Origin: Lentisphaeria bacterium UBA1791
Lineage (GTDB): Bacteria > Verrucomicrobiota > Lentisphaeria > Victivallales > Victivallaceae
Direction: 5' to 3'
Assembly: GCA_002314455.1 (NCBI GenBank)
Contig: DCFZ01000029.1
Coordinates: 1-64,000 of the forward strand
DNA length: 64,000 nt
Part shown: piece by piece, positions 7,667-16,780 of the stretch
How positions within the stretch are numbered: position 1 is the stretch's first letter
Layout: every line of letters begins with the position of its first letter
Made by a program: the position numbers and the translations under genes
The notes under the pieces: generated by a model
What the model was told of the DNA's origin: nothing
The model's database searches: none
The model's input: only the letters and a program-made list of their open reading frames with translations

Positions 7667-8608
7667 ATGGACGGAAATCGGCTTTTCATCGCCGGCGCCA
7701 AAGGGTTGACGTACGGGCGTTACCGCGCGGGATCCGCATTCGTACCGGAAATTTTTCCGGTTGCCAACGGGCTTTGCTATCTCGTGCGGGACGCCGCGCA
7801 CGCGATGCTGTTTGCGACGGGCAAAGGCGAACTTTACGGGTTCGACCTTTCCCTTTTCGCTCCTCAAAAACGCTTTGAAGTGCCGTCGCACGGCAACGTC
7901 AGCTGTCATCTTGCGCTGACGGTTGCCGGGGACAGGATCTTTTGCGCCAATTATCTGTCGGGCGACGTCAGCGGCTTTGCGCTGACGGATGGTTCCCCGG
8001 CTTTTCTCGGCAACGTAACGGGCAAGGGCAAACTGGGAAACAACGCGCTTCGTCAGGAAGCCCCCCACCCCCATTGCTGTCTTGTTTCCGACGACGGCAA
8101 AAAGCTTTTTTTCACCGATCTCGGGCAGGATGCGATCTTTGCTTTTGCGCTCGACGAAAGGAAAGCGGCAACGCCGTTTTGTCAGTTTCTTCCGGGAACC
8201 GGTCCGCGGCATTTGCTTGCCGCGCCGGAGGGCGATTCGCTCTACTGCGTGAGCGAGTTAAGCTGTGAACTCTTTCAGATTGCGGCGACCGACGGCAGAA
8301 TTTGCCGTCAAATTTCCGTCACGCCGGTCGGCGGTGAACTTTCCGCATTGCGGCTTTCGCCGGATCAAAAAACCGTGGGCGTCGCATCGCGCAAAATGCA
8401 GAAAATCTTTTTTTTCGATCGCGAAACGCTCGCGTTGCAGAATGTTCTTGAAAATGCCGGATGCTGGATCCGCGATTTCATTTTTCTTCCGGACGGCGGC
8501 ATCGTCGTCTGCGATCAAAAGGGCGATTGGGTGATCTTTTTCGATTTATCTCACAATGTGTTGCAGGAAATGCAAGTAGCTTCCCCGATGTGTGCAATTC
8601 TTGTTTGA
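7667..8608 (+). CDS. Lactonase family protein (Pgl/YbhE-type beta-propeller)
   Basis: The 313-residue protein resembles the seven-bladed propeller family that includes 6-phosphogluconolactonase YbhE and muconate lactonising enzymes. Signatures are the EAPHPHC segment near residue 135, then FTDLGQDAIFAF and PGTGPRHLL, which match the H-x-H and G-x-G-P-R-H motifs of the family. It has no signal peptide, so it should be cytoplasmic. It begins 9 bases after the transporter; GTG 7664 is an alternative start. It probably opens a sugar lactone before the next enzyme, but the substrate is unknown. Confidence 0.8.
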   Translation: MDGNRLFIAGAKGLTYGRYRAGSAFVPEIFPVANGLCYLVRDAAHAMLFATGKGELYGFDLSLFAPQKRFEVPSHGNVSCHLALTVAGDRIFCANYLSGDVSGFALTDGSPAFLGNVTGKGKLGNNALRQEAPHPHCCLVSDDGKKLFFTDLGQDAIFAFALDERKAATPFCQFLPGTGPRHLLAAPEGDSLYCVSELSCELFQIAATDGRICRQISVTPVGGELSALRLSPDQKTVGVASRKMQKIFFFDRETLALQNVLENAGCWIRDFIFLPDGGIVVCDQKGDWVIFFDLSHNVLQEMQVASPMCAILV

Positions 8609-8619
8609 AAGGAACTTTT

Positions 8620-9567
8620 ATGATCAAGCTCGGCATGTTGCTCCCCCCCACACCCGACCGCCGCTGGAAACTGGCGGCGCAAGCGGGCGTCCGTTACGCG
8701 ATCGGCAAGGTCGGTTCCGTCTACCGCCCGTGGCTCGTCGACGAACTCCTGGCGGCAAAAAAAGCCTACGCCGACGGCGGTTTTGAACTGGCGGCGCTGG
8801 AGGGCGACCAATTTGACATGAGCCGCATCAAGCTGGGCTTGCCGGGGCGCGACGAGGACTTGGCACGTTATTGTCAGATGCTCCGCGCGATGGGCGAAGC
8901 CAATATTCCGATCCTCTGCTTCAACTTTATGGCGGGCGTCGGCTGGTTCCGCTCGCGCAACGACATTCCGGCGCGCGGCGGCGCTTTGACGAGCCGCTGG
9001 TCGCGAAGCGACGTCCCGGAAGAGAAACTCAAGTTTTCTCACGAGAAACTTTGGGAAAACTACCTTTATTTTTTGCGCGCCGTCCTGCCGGAAGCGGAAA
9101 AAGCCCGCGTCAAAATGTGTCAGCATCCCGATGACCCCCCGGTGGCGGAACTTCTGGGCTACCCCCGAATCCTCACCAGCGCCGACGCCTATCGCCGCGC
9201 CTTTCGGGAAACCGGATCTTCCGCACTCGGCGTCACCTTTTGCGCCGCAACTTTTCGCGCGATGGGCGAGGACGATCTCGCGTTGATGCGCCAGTGGAAA
9301 GAGCGGATCGCTTTCTTTCACATGCGCGACAACCGGCCGCTCCCCGACGGCTTTGAGGAAACCTTTCACGGCGACGGGCCGACCGATCTCGTCGCGCGTT
9401 TTCGCGAATTGGCGACGTGGCAGAACGACGTTCTGCTCCGCCCCGACCACGCCCCGACGATGGAGGGCGAAACCAACGCGGAGCCGGGATACGCCGCAAT
9501 CGGCCGCATCCTCGCGATCGCCTATTTCCGCGGCATTTTAGAGAGTTTGAAAATCAACTGGAGATAA
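8620..9567 (+). CDS. Mannonate dehydratase-like TIM-barrel enzyme (UxuA family)
   Basis: UxuA dehydrates D-mannonate to 2-keto-3-deoxygluconate using a divalent metal. The 315-residue protein has the family landmarks ILCFNFMA (about 100), CQHPDDPP (about 168), VTFCAATF (about 206), FFHMRDN (about 230), FHGDGP (about 248), LRPDHAPTMEGE (about 275) and the GY-x-A-I-G-R-I-L-A-x-A-Y-F-R-G end. Start ATG 8620 follows GAAAGGAAC. It is shorter and more divergent than E. coli UxuA (about 394 residues), so a related sugar acid is possible. Confidence 0.82.
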   Translation: MIKLGMLLPPTPDRRWKLAAQAGVRYAIGKVGSVYRPWLVDELLAAKKAYADGGFELAALEGDQFDMSRIKLGLPGRDEDLARYCQMLRAMGEANIPILCFNFMAGVGWFRSRNDIPARGGALTSRWSRSDVPEEKLKFSHEKLWENYLYFLRAVLPEAEKARVKMCQHPDDPPVAELLGYPRILTSADAYRRAFRETGSSALGVTFCAATFRAMGEDDLALMRQWKERIAFFHMRDNRPLPDGFEETFHGDGPTDLVARFRELATWQNDVLLRPDHAPTMEGETNAEPGYAAIGRILAIAYFRGILESLKINWR

Positions 9568-9571
9568 AAAA

Positions 9572-11512
9572 ATGAAAAGATTATTCATCTTTCTTCTGAT
9601 GGGGAGCATGGCGCTGATGGCAAAGAATCCTTTTTCCGTAAAAACGATCGACGGCGTGCCGACCTGGTGCAAAGACGGCAAACCGGCGCCGCCCGTATTT
9701 TTCTGGCAGCACAATCTGGACGACGTCGACGTCAACGAAGTCGAAAAATTCGGCATCGAAGTCTTTACCTGCTTCAACTCGAAGCAATCCTACGAACACC
9801 CCTACTGGGTCGGCGAAGGCAAATATGATTTCTCGTGGCACGACGCGGAAATCAGCAAGTTCTTTGCCGCGCACCCCAACGCTTATCTGATCCCGCGCAT
9901 TTTTGTCCAAGCCCCCTACTGGTGGCTCGAAAAGCACCCCGATGAAATGATCGGCTACACCGACAATCCGGAGCGCAAAAAGGGCAACGGCGGCGGCTCG
10001 ACCTTTCACGAATCTTTCGCTTCGGAAGCGTGGAAGCGCGAAGAGGGCGAAGCGTTGCGCGCCATCATCCGTCACTTCAAATCAATGCCGTGGGGAAACC
10101 GCATCATCGCCATTCACATCACGGGCGGCACGCTCGGCGAATGGCACACCTGGAGCGGCGGCAAGGATCCCGACTGCAGTTTGCCGATGGCAAAACGCTA
10201 CGGCAAACCGATCCCGCCCGCGATGGAGCGCGACGCAGAATATTTTGAATGCTATTTCTCGGCGACGGTCGACGCGATCGACCACTTCTGCAAGATCGTC
10301 AAGGAGGAAAGCGACTACATGACCGTCGTCTTTTACGGATATTTCCTCGCCAACTACACGCCCTACAGTCACCACAAGGCGCTCGACAAACTTCTGAAAC
10401 TTGACAGCGTCGACATCCTCTCAAGTCCCCACGTTTACGCGCGGCGCGCGGCGGGCGACGACGGCTATTTCCGCACCTTTCCGGCAACGATCGCCAAGCA
10501 CGGCAAACTTTTTGTCAACGAGGCGGATGACCGCACCGACTTGGGCAAGCGCGACAAGTGGGATGGCGGCTGGGTGCGCGGCCGCAGCGAAATGGAGTCC
10601 GTCAACATTTTGCGCCGCGAATTCGGGCAAGCCGTCACCCACTGCGTCGGCTTGTGGTACATGGACGTCGATCCCGGCATTTTCCGCAAGCCGGTCTACT
10701 GGGCGGAAATCGAGCGCGCCCACAACTACTACGCGCGTCAACTGGCACTGCCGCAGAAACGCGTTTCCGAGATCGCCGTGCTCTGCGACGACCGCGGCCG
10801 CATCAATATGCCGCGCGAGCAGTTTTTCAATCCCTTTGCCGAATGCGCGGTGCGTAAACTGACTTTCGGCAGTTTGTGCCACATCGGCGCGCCCTTTGAC
10901 TTCTACACGACGGACGACGCCGACTTTGAGACGCTCAAAGATTACAAAGTGATCATCCTCCTCGACGGCGTCGCGCTCTCGGAAAAATGCCGCGCGGAAT
11001 TGAAAAAACTGCAAAACAGTCATCGCGCCTTTATCTGGCTCCACGGTTCGGGCGCCTACGACCCCGTCGCCCAAAAGTGGGATATGGCAAAAATGCACGA
11101 CTTGACAGGCATGGAATTTTCCCTGACGGAAAAACAGGAAATTCCGTGGCAGGTCTTCGAAGTGCCCCACGAAACCAAGCCCGGCTTTGCACCGCTGGAA
11201 GCGCATCAGAAATTTGAAAACTGGTCGAGCCATTATTTCGGCGGCTTCGCGATCGCACCGGCGAAATTCCGCGCAGTCTGCAAGGCGGCAAACGTTTTCC
11301 TCTACGACGAAGAAGACGACGTCGTTTCCGCTTCAGAAAGCGCCCTGATGATTCACGCTTCCAATAGCGGCGTCAAGTCGATCAAACTCCCCTGCCCCAA
11401 AAAAGTGACCGATATGGTAACAGGAAAAGTGATCGGCGACAACATCACCGAATTTCAAAAAGAAATGATTTTCGGCGAAACCGCTCTTTTCGAGCTCGCT
11501 CCGGCACAATAA
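9572..11512 (+). CDS. Secreted glycoside-hydrolase-like protein (GH42-type TIM barrel)
   Basis: The 646-residue product has a signal peptide (residues 1-17). A GH42-like TIM barrel of about 400 residues follows (WQHNLDDVDVNEVEKFGIEVF; PRIFVQAPYWW; HITGGTLGEWHTWSG). A GATase-like segment resembling the GH42 trimerisation domain (YKVIILLDGVALSEKCRAEL, about 450-520) and a small beta-rich end complete it. The E of GGTLGEWHTW near residue 190 is a candidate acid/base. It lies five bases after the dehydratase gene, with GGAG before the ATG. It probably acts on plant or host glycans outside the cytoplasm; specificity is unknown. Confidence 0.72.
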   Translation: MKRLFIFLLMGSMALMAKNPFSVKTIDGVPTWCKDGKPAPPVFFWQHNLDDVDVNEVEKFGIEVFTCFNSKQSYEHPYWVGEGKYDFSWHDAEISKFFAAHPNAYLIPRIFVQAPYWWLEKHPDEMIGYTDNPERKKGNGGGSTFHESFASEAWKREEGEALRAIIRHFKSMPWGNRIIAIHITGGTLGEWHTWSGGKDPDCSLPMAKRYGKPIPPAMERDAEYFECYFSATVDAIDHFCKIVKEESDYMTVVFYGYFLANYTPYSHHKALDKLLKLDSVDILSSPHVYARRAAGDDGYFRTFPATIAKHGKLFVNEADDRTDLGKRDKWDGGWVRGRSEMESVNILRREFGQAVTHCVGLWYMDVDPGIFRKPVYWAEIERAHNYYARQLALPQKRVSEIAVLCDDRGRINMPREQFFNPFAECAVRKLTFGSLCHIGAPFDFYTTDDADFETLKDYKVIILLDGVALSEKCRAELKKLQNSHRAFIWLHGSGAYDPVAQKWDMAKMHDLTGMEFSLTEKQEIPWQVFEVPHETKPGFAPLEAHQKFENWSSHYFGGFAIAPAKFRAVCKAANVFLYDEEDDVVSASESALMIHASNSGVKSIKLPCPKKVTDMVTGKVIGDNITEFQKEMIFGETALFELAPAQ

Positions 11513-11530
11513 ATCAGCCCCCCCGACAGA

Positions 11531-11571
11531 GACTGTGGCAAAACCTTGACCGGCAAGCAACAGTCTTTTTT
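11531..11571 (+). terminator. Rho-independent terminator after the GH42-like gene
   Basis: GACTGT (11531-11536) pairs with ACAGTC (11560-11565), followed by six T residues, 16 bases after the stop codon. Confidence 0.6.
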
Positions 11572-11586
11572 ATCTGATCCCGCGGC

Positions 11587-11660
11587 GCGGGCGTGATGGA
11601 CACAAGAGAGGGCTCATTTCGCCCTCTCGTGAAACGCGCCCGCCCCCCCGCTAAAGCGGG
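11587..11660. other. Cluster of hairpins between convergent genes
   Basis: GAGAGGGC (11606-11613) and GCCCTCTC (11621-11628) form a perfect 8-bp stem. GCGGGC (11587-11592) and GCCCGC (11638-11643) extend it imperfectly. A separate stem CCGC-TAAA-GCGG (11648-11659) follows. The region separates two convergent genes, so the hairpins probably stop transcription from both sides. I see no gene in 11513-11750. Confidence 0.5.
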
Positions 11661-11750
11661 ATTTTGTACTGGTATAGTTTTGTGTGTGATGAAAAACCGA
11701 TTCGGCTCGCGGTTCCAGGTGTCACATCGGTCTCTACACGATAATTGATC

Positions 11751-12560
11751 TTATTCGTGCACCGACTGGTGGAATTTGACGATCCGCGACGTGTCGTCCA
11801 TACCGTGCGGATGGTGTCCCCACATTGGACGGCGGATGATCTCAAGGGGCGCGCCAAATTCATGCAATCTCGCCGCGACGATGTTGATGTTCGTTTCAAC
11901 GCAGACGACCTGATCCGCTTCGCCCGTCACGGCAAGCACGGGGATGTTGTAGTCGGCGATCGGCTTCAAGTTGTTGATGGGATTCAATTTCGACGTTTTG
12001 AACTCCTCGTCGGTCAAGCCGAATTGCTTTCTCATCGTGCCGCAACGGCTTTCCTGCGCAAAAGCATCGGGATCGGCGGCGTTGCAGACCGGCGCGTCAA
12101 GGTAGATCGCCGCAACGTCTTCCGGAAAGGTTTCCGCATAGCGGAGCGAGAAAAAACCGCCCCAGCTCATCCCGATCAGATTGACCTTTTCGGCAACTCC
12201 GAGCGATACGAGAAAATTACGGAAGCGTTTCATCGCGGCGACCCCTTCCGGACTTGCCGCCGTCGGCAGAACGTCGATATGAGCGTGATAATACCCCAAG
12301 CGCAACAGATCGGGGATCCCGACGCGTTCGACAAAGGCTTCCGGCCAAATCGCGCACCAGCTCCAGCGGCCGTCGTTCGCCGGGCGTCTCGGCTCGACGA
12401 TGAACGCCTTGCGCCCCTCAAAGACAAAGTTATAACGCGTATAGCCGTGCCACTTGACCGTTTCCACCGGCTTCGGCAATTTTTCCAAATTCACTTTGCC
12501 GGCATAACTCCCCGCCGTCAAAAGAGACAGCATCATCGCGATCAATCCCGTCTTTTTCAT
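11751..12560 (-). CDS. Secreted alpha/beta hydrolase (esterase-like)
   Basis: The 269-residue protein has a signal peptide (cut after about residue 20, SYA). The alpha/beta hydrolase fold follows with nucleophile elbow G-M-S-W-G near residue 129. An Asp in VTGEADQVV near residue 217 and a His in WGHHPHG near residue 253 are the likely other triad members. The order Ser-Asp-His fits the superfamily. It could remove acyl groups from polysaccharide, given the hydrolase-rich neighbourhood, but the substrate is not evident. It has its own promoter and is divergent from the SGNH gene at 12693. Confidence 0.75.
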   Translation of the reverse strand: MKKTGLIAMMLSLLTAGSYAGKVNLEKLPKPVETVKWHGYTRYNFVFEGRKAFIVEPRRPANDGRWSWCAIWPEAFVERVGIPDLLRLGYYHAHIDVLPTAASPEGVAAMKRFRNFLVSLGVAEKVNLIGMSWGGFFSLRYAETFPEDVAAIYLDAPVCNAADPDAFAQESRCGTMRKQFGLTDEEFKTSKLNPINNLKPIADYNIPVLAVTGEADQVVCVETNINIVAARLHEFGAPLEIIRRPMWGHHPHGMDDTSRIVKFHQSVHE

Positions 12561-12591
12561 ATTTTCCCCTCGGTATTACGTTTTGATTCAT

Positions 12592-12619
12592 ACTATAATG
12601 CCGCAAAGAAATTTTTCAA
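12592..12619 (-). promoter_or_regulatory. Promoter of the alpha/beta hydrolase gene
   Basis: Read on the minus strand: TTGAAA (12619-12614), 16-base spacer, TATAGT (12597-12592), about 30 bases before the start codon. Confidence 0.6.
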
Positions 12620-12637
12620 GGAAAGCCGCGGGCGTTT

Positions 12638-12666
12638 TTGACAACCGTGCAACCGGTGTGTATATT
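12638..12666 (+). promoter_or_regulatory. Near-consensus promoter of the SGNH hydrolase / lipoprotein pair
   Basis: TTGACA (12638-12643), 17-base spacer ending in TGTG, and TATATT (12661-12666), 26 bases before ATG 12693. It is one of the strongest promoter matches in the window. Confidence 0.75.
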
Positions 12667-12692
12667 AAGAGAACCGAACCCAAGGATCCATC

Positions 12693-13607
12693 ATGAAAAA
12701 ATTTTTTACCGCCTTGCTTGCGGCGTTGAGCGGGTATGTTTTTGCCGGCGAAGCGCCGCTTAAAGTGCTGATGATCGGCAACAGTTTCGCGTGGAGTTGC
12801 AGAATCTATCTGCGCGACGTCGCCGCTTCGGCGAATTGCAAACTCGACCTTGAAATCGCCTCGATCGGCGGCTGTTCGCTCGAACGGCACATTGAGGAAT
12901 ACGCCAAGTCGGCGCAAAACGCCGATCACCGCCCCTACCGTTGTCTCGGCACCCGAAACGCCTCGTTGCAGGAGCTCCTTGCCAAAAAGAAATGGGACAT
13001 CATCACCATTCAGCAGGCGAGCCATCTGAGCTGGCGCGCCGACTCCTATCAGCCGTGGGCGGATCAACTGATCGCCATCATCAAGAAAACCAATCCGCAA
13101 GCCGAGATCGTCATTCAGGAAACGTGGAGTTACAACGGCGGCGATCCCCGTTTCGCCAATTTGAATGAAGTGTGGAGCGTCGATCAGACTTCCATGTTTG
13201 AAGCGCTTGACAAAAATTATCGTAAGCTCGCCAAAGACAACAACTTCCGCATTGTTCCAGTCGGCGTCGCCATTCAGCTTTCGCGCGTCCAAAAGCCAGT
13301 GCAATTGCCCGTGTGCAACGAAAAATTCCTCGCGGGCATTTCAAGCTCCAACAATCTGCCGGAAACGACCGACGTCGTCGGGAAGTGCGTTTGGGAAAAG
13401 CGAACCGACGGCACCACGGGCGCCCACGCCGACACCATTCACCTCAACCGCTACGGAGAATATCTCCAAGCCTGCGTCTGGTTCGGCTTTCTCTTTCAGA
13501 AGCCGGTTTCCGAGATCACGCTTTATCCCCCGGAACTTGACCGTCAGCGCGTCGAAAAGCTCCGCGGTTTCGCCCAACAGGCGCTCGACATGGAAAAGAG
13601 CAAATGA
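12693..13607 (+). CDS. Secreted SGNH-like hydrolase (DUF4886 type)
   Basis: The 304-residue product has a signal peptide (residues 1-18). Block I is VLMIGNSFAWS near residue 25, with the presumed Ser nucleophile in GNSF. IITIQQASHLSW lies in the middle, and ADTIHLNRYGEYL near residue 245 supplies the Asp-x-x-His pair. DUF4886 proteins are SGNH-fold relatives common in carbohydrate-utilisation loci; deacetylation of a glycan is a reasonable guess. AAGGAT precedes the start. Its stop overlaps the next start (ATGA), so it is co-translated with a lipoprotein. Confidence 0.78.
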   Translation: MKKFFTALLAALSGYVFAGEAPLKVLMIGNSFAWSCRIYLRDVAASANCKLDLEIASIGGCSLERHIEEYAKSAQNADHRPYRCLGTRNASLQELLAKKKWDIITIQQASHLSWRADSYQPWADQLIAIIKKTNPQAEIVIQETWSYNGGDPRFANLNEVWSVDQTSMFEALDKNYRKLAKDNNFRIVPVGVAIQLSRVQKPVQLPVCNEKFLAGISSSNNLPETTDVVGKCVWEKRTDGTTGAHADTIHLNRYGEYLQACVWFGFLFQKPVSEITLYPPELDRQRVEKLRGFAQQALDMEKSK

Positions 13608-14620
13608 AAAAAATTCTGCCGTTTTTTGCCGTACTGTTGCTCGCGGGGTGCGCTTCGCGCGAATCGTATGATCTTTTGACTTTAAACGGTCAGGGAAAGC
13701 CCTATCACCCCACGATGCCGCAAGGGGAAATGCTCCCCTTTTCGCAGGTGTTGAAGCGCGAAAGCGATCTGACGGCGGTCTGCAATCCCGAAAAGCGCAA
13801 GTTTCTTTCCGTCGGCTTTGCCGAAGCGCCGCTGGCGCCGGGCAACGTCTATCGTTTCACGATGCGCGCCGCCGGTCGCGAGGGGCTTGAGATCGCCGCG
13901 TTTTTAAGCGAATATCACGGCGAAACGCTCCGCTTTGACCGAAATCTGTTGCGCGCAACGCTCTTTCTCAACGCCAACGGGATGACCCAATTCCAAAAGG
14001 ATTTCGCCGTCACGCCCGGCGCGACCAAAGCAATTCCCTGCATCACTTTTTTCAGCCGCAGCGGCACGATGAATTCAGGCTCCATCGCCTTGCTGGAAAC
14101 TTTGTCGATCGAAAAAGTCGGCAAAATGAAAACGGCTTCGCCCGCGATCCGCGCGACCAACCTTGCGGGGAAATATGATTTCGATCGCTTTCCCGCAGGA
14201 AATTTCCAGTTGATGCATAAAGGAAATGGTTCCAACGCCGCCAAGTGGCGCGACGTTCAGGCGGAAGTCATCGAACTTCCGGGCGAAGGCAAGGCGCTTC
14301 GTATCGTGCGGCACGTCAACGACTACGTTTACCCATATCTTGAACTTGAGCCATTCCCCGCCGATCCGCAATATCATTACGTCAAGCTCACTTTTGAAGC
14401 CAAGGGGCGCGGCGCATTCCGCACCGGCATCTGGTGGCAGCGCCGTCACCTCGAGTGGGATTACGAAAACGCGCCGCTTTGCCGCCTCACCGATCAATGG
14501 CAGACGTTTACCGTCTACCGCCCCTGCCTGACGCCGGACGTTGTTGCGCCGACGCTCGCATTCAACTCCGCCGACGAGGGGGAGTACTTCATCCGCCGCA
14601 TTTCGGTGACGCTGGAGTAA
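13604..14620 (+). CDS. Lipoprotein with two predicted beta-sandwich domains
   Basis: The 338-residue product starts with a lipoprotein signal ending in the lipobox LLAGC at about residue 16. Two similar beta-rich modules follow (about 40-170 and 185-338), with motifs such as VYRFTMRAAGREGLEIAAFL and HYVKLTFEAKGRGAFRTG. These patterns resemble carbohydrate-binding beta-sandwich modules. I recognise no catalytic motif. Membrane anchoring and tight coupling to the SGNH gene suggest it binds the same extracytoplasmic substrate. The function is an inference. Confidence 0.65.
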   Translation: MKKILPFFAVLLLAGCASRESYDLLTLNGQGKPYHPTMPQGEMLPFSQVLKRESDLTAVCNPEKRKFLSVGFAEAPLAPGNVYRFTMRAAGREGLEIAAFLSEYHGETLRFDRNLLRATLFLNANGMTQFQKDFAVTPGATKAIPCITFFSRSGTMNSGSIALLETLSIEKVGKMKTASPAIRATNLAGKYDFDRFPAGNFQLMHKGNGSNAAKWRDVQAEVIELPGEGKALRIVRHVNDYVYPYLELEPFPADPQYHYVKLTFEAKGRGAFRTGIWWQRRHLEWDYENAPLCRLTDQWQTFTVYRPCLTPDVVAPTLAFNSADEGEYFIRRISVTLE

Positions 14621-14664
14621 AACCGCCGCCACAAAAGAGATAAACACTTGCCACGCAATCCTTT

Positions 14665-14683
14665 ATCGCAAAAAGCGATCTTT
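14665..14683. terminator. Small hairpin between convergent genes
   Basis: ATCGC (14665-14669) and GCGAT (14675-14679) flank an A5 loop and are followed by CTTT. It is a weak terminator candidate between the lipoprotein gene and the convergent AraC gene. Confidence 0.35.
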
Positions 14684-14692
14684 AAGATGCGT

Positions 14693-15586
14693 TTATTTGT
14701 CCCCCTTCATACGGTACGCCCGCGGCGAGCAGAGGTATTTTTTATGAAATTGGCGCGAGAAGTAATTGGAATCGGCAAAACCGCAACTTTCGGCGATCTC
14801 GGAAATCGGGGCGGAACTTCGCAACAGCGCCTCCGCCGCCTTGGATAGACGCACATTGAGCAAATAGTCAATCGGGGAATGCCCCGTCACCTCTTTGAAA
14901 ATCGGGATCAGCGTGCTCGGCGCCATCGCCGTCAAACTGGCGATGCGGCTGATGCTCCAGGGTTTGGCGTATTCGTTTTCCAACCGGGTGATGAGGTCGC
15001 CGAGCCGAACCAGATGGCGCGCCATCGGGTTGCGGTTTTGCGAATATTCCCGCGAGATGAGGACAAAAATTTCCAGCAGTCGCGCCAGCAGCATCAGATC
15101 GACGCCGGGCAGAAATTGTTTCCACTCGTTTTCCATCTGGCGCAACAGCGATTCGAGTGCGAACAAGGGTTCACGCTCGAGGTGCAACCGGCTCTGAAAC
15201 TTGTGGCGGCGGCGGTAGGTCGGTTCAAAGAGAAAAAAGGCGTTGAAACCGGGCAGATTGCGCAGATTTTCCAGATGGCCGCGCAAAAACATCTCGTCGA
15301 ACATCAGATTGTACATATCCAATTTGTGGCGTTCGGTGAAATAATGCTCCGTGTTGCCCTGGATCAGAAAAATGTCGCCCGCCGAAACCGTGTAAACGTC
15401 GCCGTTGATCCAGTGACTGCCGCCGCCGCCCGTGATGATAATCAGCTCCGCAAAATCGTGCGTATGGCGGACGTCGGTGAGGTCGCCTTCGTGCTGGATC
15501 GCCGCGTCGCCGTGAATGGTGCGCAACGCGACGGGACAGGCGTTGCCGGTAAAAAAATCGCATCGGTTGGCGATCACAGTCTGCAT
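14693..15586 (-). CDS. AraC-family transcriptional regulator (divergent from sugar operon)
   Basis: The 297-residue protein has an N-terminal cupin-like sensor region (HTHDFAELIIITGGGGSHWINGDVYTVSAGDIFLI, read in two parts). The C-terminal AraC DNA-binding domain (about 190-290) has two helix-turn-helix motifs (WSISRIASLTAMAPSTL and ISEIAESCGFADSNYFSRQF). This layout matches RhaR/RhaS-type sugar regulators. It is transcribed away from the xylose-isomerase-like operon at 15713, and the shared 126-base region is the likely operator. The effector sugar is unknown. Confidence 0.9.
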   Translation of the reverse strand: MQTVIANRCDFFTGNACPVALRTIHGDAAIQHEGDLTDVRHTHDFAELIIITGGGGSHWINGDVYTVSAGDIFLIQGNTEHYFTERHKLDMYNLMFDEMFLRGHLENLRNLPGFNAFFLFEPTYRRRHKFQSRLHLEREPLFALESLLRQMENEWKQFLPGVDLMLLARLLEIFVLISREYSQNRNPMARHLVRLGDLITRLENEYAKPWSISRIASLTAMAPSTLIPIFKEVTGHSPIDYLLNVRLSKAAEALLRSSAPISEIAESCGFADSNYFSRQFHKKYLCSPRAYRMKGDK

Positions 15587-15623
15587 CGGATGTCTCTTTC
15601 GTAATAAAATGCTACTTTTTCAT

Positions 15624-15651
15624 AATATAGTCAAGGATTTTTATTTTGCAA
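15624..15651 (-). promoter_or_regulatory. Promoter of the divergent AraC gene
   Basis: Minus strand: TTGCAA (15651-15646), 16-base spacer, TATATT (15629-15624). The promoter of the plus-strand operon is not clear from consensus matching, as expected for an activator-dependent promoter. Confidence 0.55.
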
Positions 15652-15712
15652 GGCCTTATTTTAAAAGTGTCGCCCGAAAACTGCAATGTGTACAACAAAA
15701 GGAGAAAGCATC

Positions 15713-16747
15713 ATGCAGGGTACATTCCGTTTTTCGTTCGGACCGTGGAACATTCACGAAGGCGCCGATCCTTTCGGCCCCGAAGTCCGCAGAAGCATCC
15801 CTTTCAACCAGAAGCTTGAACTCTACAAGAAACTCGGCTTCGACGGCGTCCAGTTCCACGATGACGACGCCGTGCCCAACATGGCGAAGCTCTCGGCGCC
15901 CGAAATCATCAAAGAGGCGCAGGCGCTCAAGAAAACGCTCGACGATCACGGTCTCGTCGCCGAATTCGTCGCGCCGCGCATGTGGTTCGATCCGCGCACC
16001 ATCGACGGCGGCTACACCAACAACTGCCCCGAATGCCGTCAGTACGCGCTCGACCGCGCCAAACGCACGATCGACATCGCCAAGGCGCTCGGCACCAAAA
16101 ACATCGTGCTTTGGCTCGCCCGTGAAGGCACCTACATCCGCGAAGCCAAAGACCCCGTCGTCGCGACGGAGCGCATCGGCGAAGCCTTGCAGATGATGCT
16201 CGATTACGACAAAGACATCCGCGTCATGATCGAATCCAAGCCCAATGAACCGATGGATCACACCTATATCCCGACGATCGGTCACGCGATCGCGATGGGA
16301 TTGATGACCAGCGATCCCAGCCGCGTCGGATGTCTGATCGAAACGGCGCACGCGCTGCTCGCAAACTTGTCGCCCTCCGACGAAATGGGCTTTGCGCTCG
16401 CGCACAAGAAACTCTGGAGCGTTCACCTCAACGATCAGAACGGTCTTAAATTCGACCAGGATCTCACCTTTGGCGCCGTCGATCCGCGCCGCGCCCTCAA
16501 CCAGGTGCGCGTGCTCGATCAGCACGGTTTCGGCAACAACGGCGAGTGGGTCGGCCTCGACGTCAAGGTGATGCGCACGCAAAAGGAAGGCGTCGATTTC
16601 AAACACCTCGAATACAGCCGCAAGATCTTCCTCAAGCTGTTGGAAATTTCGCGTTCGCTCGACGACGCCAAGATCGCCCAGTTGACGGCGGAACGCGACT
16701 ACGAGGAGTTGAACTGGTACATCCTCAACGCGATGCTCCGCGGCTAA
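15713..16747 (+). CDS. Xylose isomerase-like TIM-barrel protein with altered metal site
   Basis: The 344-residue protein aligns with actinobacterial-type xylose isomerase: FSFGPWNIHEGADPFG at the start, then FHDDD (catalytic His and Asp), IESKPNEP (Glu ligand and Lys), IETAH (Glu and His ligands), KFDQDLTFG (two Asp ligands) and GLDVKV (Asp ligand). The usual HIDLN motif, whose Asp is a metal-1 ligand, reads SVHLN here (His238). The C-terminal dimerisation tail of about 40 residues is absent. AAAGGAG before ATG 15713 decides the start. It heads an operon with a Gfo/Idh/MocA dehydrogenase and an epimerase-like protein, so an unusual aldose/ketose isomerisation is more likely than plain xylose use. 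Confidence 0.82.
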   Translation: MQGTFRFSFGPWNIHEGADPFGPEVRRSIPFNQKLELYKKLGFDGVQFHDDDAVPNMAKLSAPEIIKEAQALKKTLDDHGLVAEFVAPRMWFDPRTIDGGYTNNCPECRQYALDRAKRTIDIAKALGTKNIVLWLAREGTYIREAKDPVVATERIGEALQMMLDYDKDIRVMIESKPNEPMDHTYIPTIGHAIAMGLMTSDPSRVGCLIETAHALLANLSPSDEMGFALAHKKLWSVHLNDQNGLKFDQDLTFGAVDPRRALNQVRVLDQHGFGNNGEWVGLDVKVMRTQKEGVDFKHLEYSRKIFLKLLEISRSLDDAKIAQLTAERDYEELNWYILNAMLRG

Positions 16748-16780
16748 TCACAAACCATTGATGGAAAAGGAGTTCTCGTT

